NCBI GenBank assembly: GCA_002715965.1
Contig: PBAL01000076.1
Coordinates: forward strand, 1 to 64,000
Length of the DNA stretch: 64,000 bases
Direction of reading: 5' to 3'
Source: Verrucomicrobiales bacterium
Lineage (GTDB): Bacteria > Verrucomicrobiota > Verrucomicrobiia > Limisphaerales > JAYPXF01
The position numbers and the translations under genes were made by a program. Every line of letters begins with the position of its first letter. Position 1 is the first letter of the stretch. Shown piece by piece: positions 52,665-62,156 of this stretch. The notes below the pieces were generated by a model, which saw only the letters and a list, made by a program, of their open reading frames with translations, made no database searches and was not told the origin of the DNA.

Positions 52665-55355
52665 TTACAGGTCGGATTGCAGGTAGGCGGTGATGTCGGC
52701 GAGGGTTTGGGCAGTCAGGCCGAGCATGTCGGCGGAGAACATGAGGGAGCGCTTCAGCTTCTTGATCTGCTTTATCTTGGAGCGCGGGATGGTCTGCATC
52801 TGGCCGGCCATGGATTTGATGATCACGGGATCGCCCTGCGCGATGACGATGCCGTGAACGATCTCACCGCCCTTGCCCACAAGCTCGCTGGAGCTGAATC
52901 CGTGGGCGATGTCCGCCGAGGGATCGATCAAGGAGCGAAGGATGACTTCGCGCGATTGCGTCTTGCCGAAGCTCGTGAGGTCCGGGCCGAAATCCATTCC
53001 CTGTCCGGCGATCCGGTGGCAGGTGTAACAGACGACGACAGCCAGCTTTCCGGTGTCGGGATTGCCCTTGAGTTTGAGGATCTCCTCGATGGGCGGGAGG
53101 TTGGATTTCATTGGCGGCATCTCGGGCATCAGAACTGGCGAGATGGTGACCTTGGCTGGATCGTAGAGGCCTTTGTCCTTGAGGATCTTATCGAGGCCGA
53201 GGTCTTTCCATTCGTTGTTCTTGCGATTGAAGAGCCACCACATTGCATCGCTCTTCAGGGGAAACGAGGGATTGCCAGCGAGCGCGACCATGGCATCGAC
53301 TGCGGCGCGTGATTTCACGAAGGCAATGCCGGTGAGCATCTGCTTGCGTTCGGCGAGACTGAGATCGGCTGACGCGGCGCGGGCCTTCATGCCCGCAACT
53401 GCGCTGGGGACACCGAGGCGCCAGGCAATATCGGCAAAGGAATCTTTCCACTTCGTCGGATCGCTGCCTGCGTCGCTTGCCAATGCGTTGAACAGCGCTT
53501 GTTCCTTGCCCGTGGCGCCCGTGCCCAGTGCTTCAAGATAGTGACGATCCTTGCCGTCGTAACCGCCTGCAAGAGTCTTCAGGGTGTCGCGAGATTTCTT
53601 CGCGGGCACATCGCGCAGCGCAAGCGCTGCATCGCGTCGAACGGCACTCGAATTGTCATTGGCGAGACGGCGGGCGAGGCGAGCGGGATCGTCGCCTGCA
53701 CGGCGGAGGGCGCGGAGGGCGATGAGCCGGTGCTGGGCGTTCTTGCTGCGGAGGAGTTTGTTCACTTCCTTCTTACCCTTCTCACCCAGTTGCGCCATCA
53801 GCCAGATGGCGCGGGCGGCCACGTAAGGGTTCTTGTCATTCAGAATCTTCTTCACCTGGGGCAGCACCTTGTCTCCCTGCTCTTTCAGCTTCACGAAACC
53901 GACGTGACGCGTATTCACGGCCGGACTCTTCAAGGCTGCGAGTTGTCCGGCGGTCTTGCCGTAGTCGATCTTTGCCGGACGTGACTTGAATCCCTTCGGC
54001 GCGATTCGGTAGATCGTGCCATGGACGCCGTCGTCGAGATCGGCATGGCCACCCACGCGGGGATCAAACCAATCCGTCACGTAGATTGCGCCGTCAGGCC
54101 CGACGCAGACATCGGAAGGCCGGAAGAAGGTGTGGAGTTCGTCCGAGACGCTCTTGTTGCCGCCGAGAAAGTCAGAACCGGCGAACTTGTGCTCCTTGTT
54201 CGAAGTCAGAAAGTCGAAGCGATCGAGCTTGAAGCCGGCGCCCTGCAACTGGGGTTGGTAACCGAAGACCACATTGCGACCCGCTTCACAGCTCAGCAGC
54301 AGGCCCTGCCACTTCTCACCCAGCGCTCCGTTTTCGTAGCAGGCAACTCCGGTCGGCGAACCACCGCCATAGATGTCACCCGCGGGCATAGTGCCCGGGT
54401 TTTCCTGGCGCCATTCCGCGACGGGCGTGGTTTGCCCGGGGCGCTGATCGACCCGCCATGAACGCTTGGCATCGCGCGAGGCGAAACCGGCATTGCCGTA
54501 TTCCATCACATACGCAACCCGACAGGCAGGCGGGTCGTCGTTGTCGTTTTGAAAGACATCACCGAAAGAAGTGACGGTCTGCTCGTAGCTGTTGCGGAAG
54601 TTGTGTCCGATGATCTCGACATTCGAGGCATCCGGATTCATGCGCGCCACGAAGCCGCCGATGTAGACGTGGCCGTCGTCGCTCTTCTGTCCGCCGATGG
54701 CGACGTTGTCGAAGAGCTTTTCCTTGCCGGGAACCATGCTGCGAAAACCGTACGGGCCGCCGACCTTGAACTGCCTGCCGGATTTGTCGGTGAAGAGCGC
54801 ACCGCAATTGCCTGCGCTGAAATACCATTTGCCATCGGGACCGGCGTAAACCGAATGAAGGCTGTGATCGTGATTGCGCCCGTTGAAACCGGTGAGAATC
54901 ACCTCGCGTTTGTCGCCCTTGTCGAACTTCAGGTTGCGATTGACGTCGGTGTAGACGATGAGATCGGGCGTTTGGGAAACGACGATCTTGTTGTCAAACA
55001 CCGCCACGCCCAGCGGTGCGACGAGGAACTTCTCCTGCACAAAGGTCCAGCTCTTGTCGGCCTTGCCATCTTGGTTCGTGTCTTCGATGACGACGATTCG
55101 ATCGCCTGCTTCACGGCGCCCCATGTGCCGACGATAGTTGACCCCTTCGGCCACCCAGATCCGGCCATCCTTGTCGATGTCGAGGTTGGTTGGATTCTGG
55201 AGCATCGGAGACTTCGCCCACACCGTGACTTCCAGGTTTCCGGGAACGGAAAACATTTTCGGGGGTACGAGCTCCGGCTTTTGAGCGGCTGCGTTCGCGG
55301 ATGCAACGGTCGAGGCCAACAACACAGCGCCAAGGAATTGGTTCATGATTCGCAT
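52665..55355 (-). CDS. PVC-type membrane-bound dehydrogenase with HEAT repeats and C-terminal c-type haem domain (second copy)
   Basis: An 896-aa exported protein (MRIMNQFLGAVLLASTVASANA signal). Residues about 30-430 form the propeller ('FSVPGNLEVTVWAKSPMLQNPTNLDIDKDGRIWVAEGVNYRRH', 'DVCVGPDGAIYVTDWFDPRVGGHADL'). Residues about 440-760 are HEAT-like ('NDKNPYVAARAIWLMAQLGEKGKKEVNKLL'). The C-terminal domain carries one haem site, CYTCH ('VVCYTCHRIAGQGMDFGPDLTSFG'). It is related in architecture to the protein at 2752-5697 but with low apparent sequence identity. ATG 55355 is chosen over the upstream Met in the ORF track. It is probably a periplasmic sugar or alcohol dehydrogenase of unknown substrate. 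Confidence 0.9.
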   Translation of the reverse strand: MRIMNQFLGAVLLASTVASANAAAQKPELVPPKMFSVPGNLEVTVWAKSPMLQNPTNLDIDKDGRIWVAEGVNYRRHMGRREAGDRIVVIEDTNQDGKADKSWTFVQEKFLVAPLGVAVFDNKIVVSQTPDLIVYTDVNRNLKFDKGDKREVILTGFNGRNHDHSLHSVYAGPDGKWYFSAGNCGALFTDKSGRQFKVGGPYGFRSMVPGKEKLFDNVAIGGQKSDDGHVYIGGFVARMNPDASNVEIIGHNFRNSYEQTVTSFGDVFQNDNDDPPACRVAYVMEYGNAGFASRDAKRSWRVDQRPGQTTPVAEWRQENPGTMPAGDIYGGGSPTGVACYENGALGEKWQGLLLSCEAGRNVVFGYQPQLQGAGFKLDRFDFLTSNKEHKFAGSDFLGGNKSVSDELHTFFRPSDVCVGPDGAIYVTDWFDPRVGGHADLDDGVHGTIYRIAPKGFKSRPAKIDYGKTAGQLAALKSPAVNTRHVGFVKLKEQGDKVLPQVKKILNDKNPYVAARAIWLMAQLGEKGKKEVNKLLRSKNAQHRLIALRALRRAGDDPARLARRLANDNSSAVRRDAALALRDVPAKKSRDTLKTLAGGYDGKDRHYLEALGTGATGKEQALFNALASDAGSDPTKWKDSFADIAWRLGVPSAVAGMKARAASADLSLAERKQMLTGIAFVKSRAAVDAMVALAGNPSFPLKSDAMWWLFNRKNNEWKDLGLDKILKDKGLYDPAKVTISPVLMPEMPPMKSNLPPIEEILKLKGNPDTGKLAVVVCYTCHRIAGQGMDFGPDLTSFGKTQSREVILRSLIDPSADIAHGFSSSELVGKGGEIVHGIVIAQGDPVIIKSMAGQMQTIPRSKIKQIKKLKRSLMFSADMLGLTAQTLADITAYLQSDL

Positions 55356-55550
55356 GTCTGAATAGGTGACGAGAAAGCGGGAGAGTGCCTTCATTTTGCG
55401 ATTATTCAAGAGTGGGTTGTCTGGTGTCGAAACAATGGGAGCAATCCACGAATTCCCCCGTCTGACAGTGTGGACCACTTACAGATTTCTTACGCAATCC
55501 GGCTTCGCATGGCCGGGCGGCTCTGTTAGTTCTGAATTGTCCCGATTGAT

Positions 55551-56888
55551 ATGAGAACCATCGTCTTCACCATTCTGTTTGGCTGCGCGCTTCATCTCGA
55601 GGCCGCGCGCTATTCCGTCCAGGACCTCGGACTGCCGTCAGGATACGTGTTCAGCAAGGGCACGGATTTGAATGATCGTGGGGATGTCGTAGGGTGGGTG
55701 GAAACCAAGGACAATGTTTCGCGTGGATTCGTCTGGAGTTCAGGAAAGATGAAGCTGCTGAATGACGACGGGTGGCTGGAGAGCGTGGCTTCGTCGATCA
55801 ACAACAAGCGCGAAGTGGTGGGGGCGTTTCGGATTGAGGGAGCGCGGCATGCATTTCTGTATCGCTCGAACCGATTCGACGACCTGGGGCAGATCGACAA
55901 CTTCACGCGCCTAGGCAAACCGGGGAACTTCGTCGCTGGCGGGGCAATCAACGACAATTCACGGATCGTCACACGTCTGACCATTCCGGATGGAAATCAA
56001 CGCACGGCCTTCTGGCACGCCGGGGATCCGGCCTTCTTCGGTGTGCTTGACGACGGACGCATCTGCTATGGGCTGGCGATCAACAACCATGACCACATCG
56101 TGGGGCAGGTATTCGACACCAACTCGTACTCGCGTCCGTTTCTCTGGAAGGATGGCGAGTTTGTCGATCTCGGTTCACTCGGCGGCAAGCGCGCAAGCGC
56201 GACGGAGATCAATGACAACGGAACAGTGATTGGTTGGGCATTGCCGACGAATGCCGCGTTACGTGAGGCACATGCCTTTGTCTGGAGTGAGAAAGACGGA
56301 ATTCGAGATCTGGGTGGTCTGGGCGGAAAGACCAGCCGAGCGTATGGACTGAACAATGCCGGACAAATCGTTGGGTATTCCGGCACCGACAGTGGAGGAT
56401 ATGCCGCGTTTCTTTACGAGGACGGCCAGATGACGACCCTCCGCGATCTGCTGGTGGGCACCCGCTGGAAGCTCATCACCGCTTCGGCGATCAACAATCG
56501 CGGCCAGATCATCGCCTCTGCCATCCCACCGGGGGGCGGGCAAAGCAGGGCGGTCCTGCTGAACCCGGCCGAGCTGGGCCGCTACGTGGAGGCGACGCGT
56601 CCGCCACTGGCGAGCACGAAACTGCCGGACGTGGGCACGGTCATCCCCTTCAACCTGAGTTCATTCTCGCGGCTGGATGACGGTTCGTTCCGGCTGGGAT
56701 TCAGTGGTCTGGTCGGCGCGCAATACATGATTGAAGTTTCCACCACGCTGAACACCTGGGAGCGAATCGGCTTTGCAAAGCGCGAAAACGGGGAATTTGT
56801 CTTCACGGATCAGAACGCATCCCGCTCCAAGCTCTGCTTTTACCGCGCCGTACTGGTCCTCCCACCCGCCGGAATCATTGCCCGCTGA
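55551..56888 (+). CDS. Exported HAF-repeat protein
   Basis: A 445-aa protein with signal peptide MRTIVFTILFGCALHLEAARY and at least six HAF-type repeats. Each reads roughly 'D-L-G ... INDxGxVVGW ... AFLW/FVW ... GKM', as in 'DLGLPSGYVFSKGTDLNDRGDVVGWVETKDNVSRGFVWSSGKMKLL' and 'DLGSLGGKRASATEINDNGTVIGWALPTNAALREAHAFVWSEKDG'. Residues about 360-440 form a C-terminal beta domain ('FRLGFSGLVGAQYMIEVSTTLNTWERIGFA') of the type that ends many secreted Verrucomicrobia proteins. The function is unknown; it is presumably extracellular or cell-surface. Confidence 0.9.
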   Translation: MRTIVFTILFGCALHLEAARYSVQDLGLPSGYVFSKGTDLNDRGDVVGWVETKDNVSRGFVWSSGKMKLLNDDGWLESVASSINNKREVVGAFRIEGARHAFLYRSNRFDDLGQIDNFTRLGKPGNFVAGGAINDNSRIVTRLTIPDGNQRTAFWHAGDPAFFGVLDDGRICYGLAINNHDHIVGQVFDTNSYSRPFLWKDGEFVDLGSLGGKRASATEINDNGTVIGWALPTNAALREAHAFVWSEKDGIRDLGGLGGKTSRAYGLNNAGQIVGYSGTDSGGYAAFLYEDGQMTTLRDLLVGTRWKLITASAINNRGQIIASAIPPGGGQSRAVLLNPAELGRYVEATRPPLASTKLPDVGTVIPFNLSSFSRLDDGSFRLGFSGLVGAQYMIEVSTTLNTWERIGFAKRENGEFVFTDQNASRSKLCFYRAVLVLPPAGIIAR

Positions 56889-56936
56889 CAGCTTTAACTT
56901 GACGCTGGCACATCAATCGGAGTTGCATATCTGCAA

Positions 56937-57350
56937 ATGAAAAAAGTGATCTTGACCCTCGTCTGCGCCGTCACTCTCAGCACCTTGGGCACCGGGTGCA
57001 TCAACACTGTCGATGGCAGGAAGCGTGCCGCTGTGCCGTTCCGAAAGGACAAGGTCTTCAGCCGTTATCAGGTGCCCGTGCAGGACGCGGTCAACGCGGC
57101 CAAATACGTGCTGGCTTCCGAGCAGGGCGGACTTGGCGTGTTGCAAGCCGAGAACCGCATCAACGGGTCGCTCATCGCCAAGGTCAATAAGCGCACCGTG
57201 TGGGTTCGGGTTCGCGAATTGGAGCCGACCGTTTCGGAAGTCGTGACTCAGGCTCGCACGGAAGCCGGTTGGGGCGACGTCGCGCTTGCATCGGAAATCG
57301 ACAAGCAAATCGCGTTGCGCTTGCAGGTGGTCATTTCCGGGGGGCGGTAA
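56937..57350 (+). CDS. Small putative lipoprotein
   Basis: A 137-aa protein with a lipoprotein signal, lipobox LGTGC, in MKKVILTLVCAVTLSTLGTGC. The mature part contains 'VFSRYQVPVQDAVNAAKYVLASEQGGLGVLQAENRINGSLIAKVNKRTVWVRVRELEPTVSEVVTQARTEAGWGDVALASEIDKQIALRLQ', an alpha/beta domain that resembles small DUF3568-type lipoproteins (family name uncertain). It probably faces the periplasm. The gene is monocistronic and ends in a strong terminator. Confidence 0.85.
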   Translation: MKKVILTLVCAVTLSTLGTGCINTVDGRKRAAVPFRKDKVFSRYQVPVQDAVNAAKYVLASEQGGLGVLQAENRINGSLIAKVNKRTVWVRVRELEPTVSEVVTQARTEAGWGDVALASEIDKQIALRLQVVISGGR

Positions 57351-57373
57351 ATCCAACGAAAGATGATTTCTCA

Positions 57374-57397
57374 AGCCGGGCAAACGCCCGGCTTTTT
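57374..57397. terminator. Bidirectional terminator
   Basis: The stem AGCCGGGC-AAAC... GCCCGGCT is followed by TTTTTC on the plus strand. It serves the small lipoprotein gene on the plus strand and lies just before the end of the convergent ThuA gene at 57398. Confidence 0.88.
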
Positions 57398-58453
57398 CTA
57401 TTGTCGATAGGCAGCCGGTGGTTGAGGGACCACACCAAGCTCTACGTATTTGAATCCGCTGGCGAGCGGCTTGTAGTCACCGACGTAATCGACGCTTCGA
57501 TCAGCGGTAATGTTTTTCTCCAAGCCCAGGCACCAATAGGCCGCGTTGATGACCAGCCGGCGCAGTCCCGAGCATTGGAGGTCCCTCGCGCTTCCCATGG
57601 TTGATTGGAACACGCGAGCGGACCTGCCTTCGCTGGTTTTCCAGTGCTTGAACCACACGACTGGCAGGGAAATCTTCTTGGGATTCGATTTTCCGCCATA
57701 CTCGCGGCCGATGAGCGGCTGTCCGTAGACGAGCGCCGTGCAATCTTTGGGCAAACTCTCGCCTTCCTTGTAGGTGCGATACACGTCGGAAGGCCCCCAG
57801 ATGTCCTTCACGCCGCGAAGAATTGGATGATCTTTCATTGCTTCCACGATGTCACCCCGAGTGGAATCACGATGCCAGTTTCCGTGGTGTCCGCGAAAGG
57901 TCCCGCCGAGCAACTGACCGAAGTGCACTTGCTTGCCATCGATCTTGTAGGGCAATGGCCGGCGAAAACCGTGGTTGGCGGTTCGCAATCCGATGATTGG
58001 TTTTCCGGAGTCGAGGTATTCCACGATCCGCTTCTGTTGGTCCATCGGCAAGGTGAGGAGGCGTGGAAAGAAGATCACGAGATCGGCAGTTCTCAGGTGT
58101 TCGAGTCCGGGAATGTTGTGCGACTTGAATTCGTTCTCTTTCCGACGCTTCGGATAGACGGGCATGGTCGGGTCAACCAGGCCGTCTTCGTTTACCCCGA
58201 ACAGAACAGTGCAATTGAACCCATGACGCTCGGACAAGATGCGCGCCATCATCGGCATGGATTGTTCGCTGCGATACTCCTGGTCGGCTGCAATGAGAAT
58301 GACGTGTTTTCCCTCGCCGGGACCTGATTCACCTTCAAAAGTCAGCCAGTTGGTACTCGTCGGCACAGGATGCGCGCCGAATGCCATGGTGGATGGTAGC
58401 AGAATTGCAGCGATGAGGGTGTGAATTCTCATGTTCGTAGTGAACTGCGTCAT
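57398..58453 (-). CDS. Exported ThuA-domain (trehalose utilisation-like) protein
   Basis: A 351-aa protein with a signal sequence ('MRIHTLIAAILLPSTMAFGA') and a ThuA/class I glutamine amidotransferase-like domain: 'GKHVILIAADQEYRSEQSMPMMARILSERHGFNCTVLFG', 'LRTADLVIFFPRLLTLPMDQQKRIVEYLDSGKPIIGLRTANHGF' and 'FGQLLGGTFRGHHGNWHRD'. ThuA proteins bind or modify sugars such as trehalose and lie beside sulfatases and oxidoreductases in PVC genomes. The ATG at 58453 overlaps the sulfatase stop (ATGA); ATG 58432, at the start of the signal peptide, is an alternative. The two genes are almost certainly one operon. Confidence 0.88.
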   Translation of the reverse strand: MTQFTTNMRIHTLIAAILLPSTMAFGAHPVPTSTNWLTFEGESGPGEGKHVILIAADQEYRSEQSMPMMARILSERHGFNCTVLFGVNEDGLVDPTMPVYPKRRKENEFKSHNIPGLEHLRTADLVIFFPRLLTLPMDQQKRIVEYLDSGKPIIGLRTANHGFRRPLPYKIDGKQVHFGQLLGGTFRGHHGNWHRDSTRGDIVEAMKDHPILRGVKDIWGPSDVYRTYKEGESLPKDCTALVYGQPLIGREYGGKSNPKKISLPVVWFKHWKTSEGRSARVFQSTMGSARDLQCSGLRRLVINAAYWCLGLEKNITADRSVDYVGDYKPLASGFKYVELGVVPQPPAAYRQ

Positions 58454-59949
58454 TCGGGCTTGGGATCGACCTTCCAACCCTTCGTGCTGATGCGACCGTA
58501 GTAAGGATAGTAGTCCCAATCGACCTCGCCACCGACAACGCGAGGATCCCGGGTTTGACGAAGGTGATCGAAGAGCTGTTCGTGAAGACGTGATTGCGCG
58601 GTGAGGTAATCGAGTTTGCCGGCGACATTGTTCATCTGATCCGGGTCTTTCTTCAGATCGTAGAGTTCCTCAGCCGGGCGCATGCCGAAGGCGAGTTCGG
58701 CCAGGCGTGCAACGCCATGTTCGTTGCGATGCTCCATCATGTACTTCTTGGTCGGTGAACTGTCGATTTCACCGTACGGAATCGAGCGGGCACAAACGGT
58801 CGCGTCCGGTGATCCCGAGGGCCAACGGGTGGGTTCGAAGTTGTAGATATACATGAACTCCTTCGTCCGGATCGCGCGGCAGGGATATCCCTTGCCTCCC
58901 TTGCGACAGCCGTCGTGGCGTTCCATGGCGATGAATGCTGAAGGACGTTTGGTGATGTCGTTGCTCGCAAAGATATCCGTCAGACTGCGAGCGATCATCA
59001 TCGAGGGTGGCTTGACGCCGGCTGCCTCGAGAAAGGTTGGGGCAAGGTCGCTCAGATTTACGAAGGCAGTTACTTCCCGTCCGGCTTGGCTGATGCCCTT
59101 CGGCCAGCGGATCGCCAGCGGTACGCGTGACCCGGCGTCATAAAGGCTGGCCTTCGCGCGAGGGAACGGCATTCCGTGATCGCTGGTGACAACGACGATG
59201 GTGTTGTCGAGCTTGCCGATGTCTTCAAGCAGGCGGATCGCACGGCCGACCTGATGATCGAAGGTCTCCACTTCCACCAGGTAATCGAGAATGTCGTTTC
59301 GAACGATATCGTTGTCCGGAAAGATCGGTGGCACGACCGCGCGACTCGGGTCCTTCCCGGTCTTTTTCCCTGCGCCGAGTTCAAAGCCGCGATGCGGTTC
59401 GCTTGTCCCCAGCCAGAAGCAGAACGGTTGTTCCTTCTTCACCTGCTTCATGAAGTCTTCAAAATTGCCGGCGTAATCGGTGTTCCGCATTGCCTTAAAA
59501 GGCGGCTTCGTTCGGCGTCGTTGAAACGCTTCGCCCGCGGGATTCACCGTGCGCCCTCCGGCCTCCAAACGTCCGGGACTCCAACCCTTGCCGGTGAATC
59601 CGATCTTGTAACCGGCCGTCTGCAAGAGTCCGGTGTAAGTCGCAAACTTCGCAGGCAATGTGCTGTGGATGTTCCCGGCCTCTTCCAGCCGCCAGATCGG
59701 CTGCCCCGTGAGGATCGCACTTCGTGACGGTCCGCAGGTTGGTGCATTGCAGAACGCATGCACGAATCGCAGGCCTTCGCGTGCCACACGATCGAAGGCC
59801 GGTGTCTTCACCACAGGATCACCATTGGCGCCGGTATGAGAGTAGGACTGATCATCGGAAATACAGAAGAGGATATTTGGCCGTTCCTCTGCCGCAGAAC
59901 GGAGTGACAGGCAAAGGGCTATTGCAGCGATGGTTGTCCAGATCTTCAT
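58450..59949 (-). CDS. Exported sulfatase
   Basis: A 499-aa family S1 sulfatase with signal peptide MKIWTTIAAIALCLSLRSAAE. It contains 'RPNILFCISDDQSYSHTGANGD', the formylglycine site 'APTCGPSRSAILTG' (canonical C-x-P-S-R), 'FTGKGWSPG' and 'VVVTSDHGMPFPRAKASLYDAGSRVPLAIRWPKG'. It is followed by the ThuA gene in an ATGA overlap. It probably desulfates a polysaccharide or glycosaminoglycan in the periplasm. ATG 59949 is used; the track start is far upstream. Confidence 0.95.
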   Translation of the reverse strand: MKIWTTIAAIALCLSLRSAAEERPNILFCISDDQSYSHTGANGDPVVKTPAFDRVAREGLRFVHAFCNAPTCGPSRSAILTGQPIWRLEEAGNIHSTLPAKFATYTGLLQTAGYKIGFTGKGWSPGRLEAGGRTVNPAGEAFQRRRTKPPFKAMRNTDYAGNFEDFMKQVKKEQPFCFWLGTSEPHRGFELGAGKKTGKDPSRAVVPPIFPDNDIVRNDILDYLVEVETFDHQVGRAIRLLEDIGKLDNTIVVVTSDHGMPFPRAKASLYDAGSRVPLAIRWPKGISQAGREVTAFVNLSDLAPTFLEAAGVKPPSMMIARSLTDIFASNDITKRPSAFIAMERHDGCRKGGKGYPCRAIRTKEFMYIYNFEPTRWPSGSPDATVCARSIPYGEIDSSPTKKYMMEHRNEHGVARLAELAFGMRPAEELYDLKKDPDQMNNVAGKLDYLTAQSRLHEQLFDHLRQTRDPRVVGGEVDWDYYPYYGRISTKGWKVDPKPE

Positions 59950-60147
59950 GTCGTTGGTTATCGGGACCAAATAATGGGGGCAGCGCCACGCGGGATCAAT
60001 ACCCACAGATACCAATGGGAAACGCCGACGTAGTGAGAGAGGTGTGAGATGCTTGTTCGGGGTTCGCGGGCAGATCGTCACATGATCGTTGCGGATGCGA
60101 AATAGGTGAACGTAGCTACAGACACGAGACTGCAAGTGCGCTTCGGC

Positions 60148-60510
60148 TCAGCCAGTTCCTGATTCGTGCAGATCCCGTTTCTTGCTGCGGAAGTGGTCTG
60201 GAACGAAAACGGCCGCAGCCTGTCGGTTTTCAACCTCGATCTTGGGATAAACCTGGCGCAAATGAGCTTCCACAGTCCGCACGGCACTGTCGGTGATGGT
60301 GGCAATTTCCGGGTTCGTTTTGCCCATGGCGAGACAGAAGAGGACTTCGGCCTCGCGTGGGGTCAGCTGGAACTCACGTCCAAATTCATCAATCATGATC
60401 TCCAAATCGAATAATGGTTTCTCCAGCGTGAGCAACAACAGGAGTTCGCGTCGATCCCGGTCGGGTTTGAGCTGAACGTTCAGGCGTTGATCACCGCTGC
60501 CCACGGGCAA
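60148..60510 (-). CDS. LuxR-type HTH regulator (short)
   Basis: A 120-aa protein whose C-terminal half is a LuxR/GerE DNA-binding domain: 'QLTPREAEVLFCLAMGKTNPEIATITDSAVRTVEAHLRQVYPKIEVENRQAAAVFV'. The N-terminal 50 residues ('LKPDRDRRELLLLLTLEKPLFDLEIMIDEFG') resemble the end of a PAS- or receiver-like region, so it may be a shortened family member without its own sensor. It lies between two sulfatase genes on the same strand and could regulate them (inference). ATG 60510 is the track start; ATG 60396 is possible. Confidence 0.8.
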   Translation of the reverse strand: MPVGSGDQRLNVQLKPDRDRRELLLLLTLEKPLFDLEIMIDEFGREFQLTPREAEVLFCLAMGKTNPEIATITDSAVRTVEAHLRQVYPKIEVENRQAAAVFVPDHFRSKKRDLHESGTG

Positions 60511-60642
60511 AATCTACGGGAATCTTTGTAGGATTTCAGCTCAGAAATACTCAGGAAGTTCCTGAAGCGTGAGCGTGGGATTTGCTCGGCTGCCGGCGAT
60601 CTATCCTTCGCTTCGTGTGATCACCAACCCGTTGATGGCGTG

Positions 60643-62139
60643 CTACTTACCTTCGGCCGACCAGCGTTTGTAGGTCTCGGAATTCGCCTTGAACGTACGA
60701 TAGCGCTCGCTGTTTTTCTTCGCGACACTCAATTCGTCAGCGATTTCGAGGGCGTATACCTTCGGCGATTCAGGCCCCATGTCGCCGGTGTCCTTGATCC
60801 ACTGCCTGAGGCGGGCACGGTTTTGCCGTAGCGCCTTGGCGTGCTTCGGATCGGCGGCCAGATTGCGCGTCTGCCAAGGATCCTTCTGGTAGAGGTAGAG
60901 CTCCTCAGGCGCGCGTGTGGGTGAGAAGAGGAGTTTCGTGGCAAGGTCATTTAGCGCACCCTTGGCATTCAACTCGCGCAATCGTTGGACAATGATTTTA
61001 CCGTCCTTGTACTGGCTCGGCATCAGGTGCGGACGCCCAGGATAAAAGTTTCGAATGTAGAGGTAACGGTCAGTGCGAATTGAACGGATGTGGTCGGCAG
61101 CTTCACCGCAACGATCTCGCGCGGCAAATACGGCCCGCTTCGGTTCGTAGTCCAGTGCAAGGATGTCACGACCCTGCACGTGATCGGGAATCTGGATTCC
61201 CGCAGCGGCCAGCGAGAGTGCCGCGACATCGATGTGCTCGACCAGATCACGGCGCGTCTGACCGCGCTTGATGCCCGGCCCGCGAATGATCAGGGGAATG
61301 TGCGTGCCTTCGTCGTAAAGGAATTGCTTGCCGCGCGCATGGCTGACGCCGTGATCGGTAAAGCAGACGATGAGGGTGTTTTCGAGCAGGCCTTCCTTCT
61401 TCAATCGCTCGATGACAAGCGTGATGTGCCGGTCGGTGATTCGCACGCTGTCGAGATAAGTTGCCCAATCACGCAGCATCACCGGATCACGCGGATAGTA
61501 GGGAGGGAGATAGACTTTGCCCGGATCAGTGATTCTCCCGAGTTCTTTCTTAACCCGCTTCTCGAACGCGTCATACTGACGCGTGGATGAACCACGAAGC
61601 TTTCCACCATGAAGCTGGACCTGCATGAAGAACGGCTGCCCCTTCCTGCGCCCCGCCCAGTCGTGACTGTCGTACATCGACCTGTTCCAATCGAAGTTAT
61701 AGTCGGTTTTACCCGGCGTATCTCGTTTGACCGGAAGCGATCGGCGATCGAAGCCCGGCAGCCCGCTGCCGTTGCAGGTCCAATAGCCGGCCTTCTTGAA
61801 ATACTCCGGTACCGGACGCACGCCATCGGGAAGTTGAATGCGATGTTTCACACGTCCACTCCGGTGATGGTGTGATCCGATCGATGTTTGGTACATCCCC
61901 GTGATCAGTGCAGAGCGAAAAGTCGAACAGACGGGCGATGTTGCATAAGCACGGGTAAACCGAACCCCTTCCTCCGCCAATTGGTCCATTGCGGGAGTCT
62001 GGATCAGTTCCTCTCCATAGCACGACAAGTTGGCCGACATGTCGTCAATGACGATCCAGAGGATGTTCGGTCGCTTTGCCGCAGGGGCCGGTTGGACGAG
62101 AAAGAGCGCGAGGAGAAGAGCGAGAAATCTGATGTTCAT
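60643..62139 (-). CDS. Exported sulfatase with atypical CSTFR active-site motif
   Basis: A 498-aa S1-family sulfatase with signal peptide MNIRFLALLLALFLVQPAPAA. 'RPNILWIVIDDMSANLSCYGEELIQTPAMDQLAEEGVRFTRAYATSPVCSTFRSALITGMYQTSIGSHHHRS' shows the metal-binding Asp pair and a formylglycine site with Cys-Ser-Thr-Phe-Arg, in which the canonical Pro is Thr. 'HGVSHARGKQFLYDEGTHIPLIIRGPGI' is the second metal segment. The Pro loss is known in some sulfatase subfamilies, so activity is possible but activation may differ. It starts 18 bp after the methyltransferase stop. Confidence 0.93.
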   Translation of the reverse strand: MNIRFLALLLALFLVQPAPAAKRPNILWIVIDDMSANLSCYGEELIQTPAMDQLAEEGVRFTRAYATSPVCSTFRSALITGMYQTSIGSHHHRSGRVKHRIQLPDGVRPVPEYFKKAGYWTCNGSGLPGFDRRSLPVKRDTPGKTDYNFDWNRSMYDSHDWAGRRKGQPFFMQVQLHGGKLRGSSTRQYDAFEKRVKKELGRITDPGKVYLPPYYPRDPVMLRDWATYLDSVRITDRHITLVIERLKKEGLLENTLIVCFTDHGVSHARGKQFLYDEGTHIPLIIRGPGIKRGQTRRDLVEHIDVAALSLAAAGIQIPDHVQGRDILALDYEPKRAVFAARDRCGEAADHIRSIRTDRYLYIRNFYPGRPHLMPSQYKDGKIIVQRLRELNAKGALNDLATKLLFSPTRAPEELYLYQKDPWQTRNLAADPKHAKALRQNRARLRQWIKDTGDMGPESPKVYALEIADELSVAKKNSERYRTFKANSETYKRWSAEGK

Positions 62140-62156
62140 GAGCAAGCGGGCCGAGG

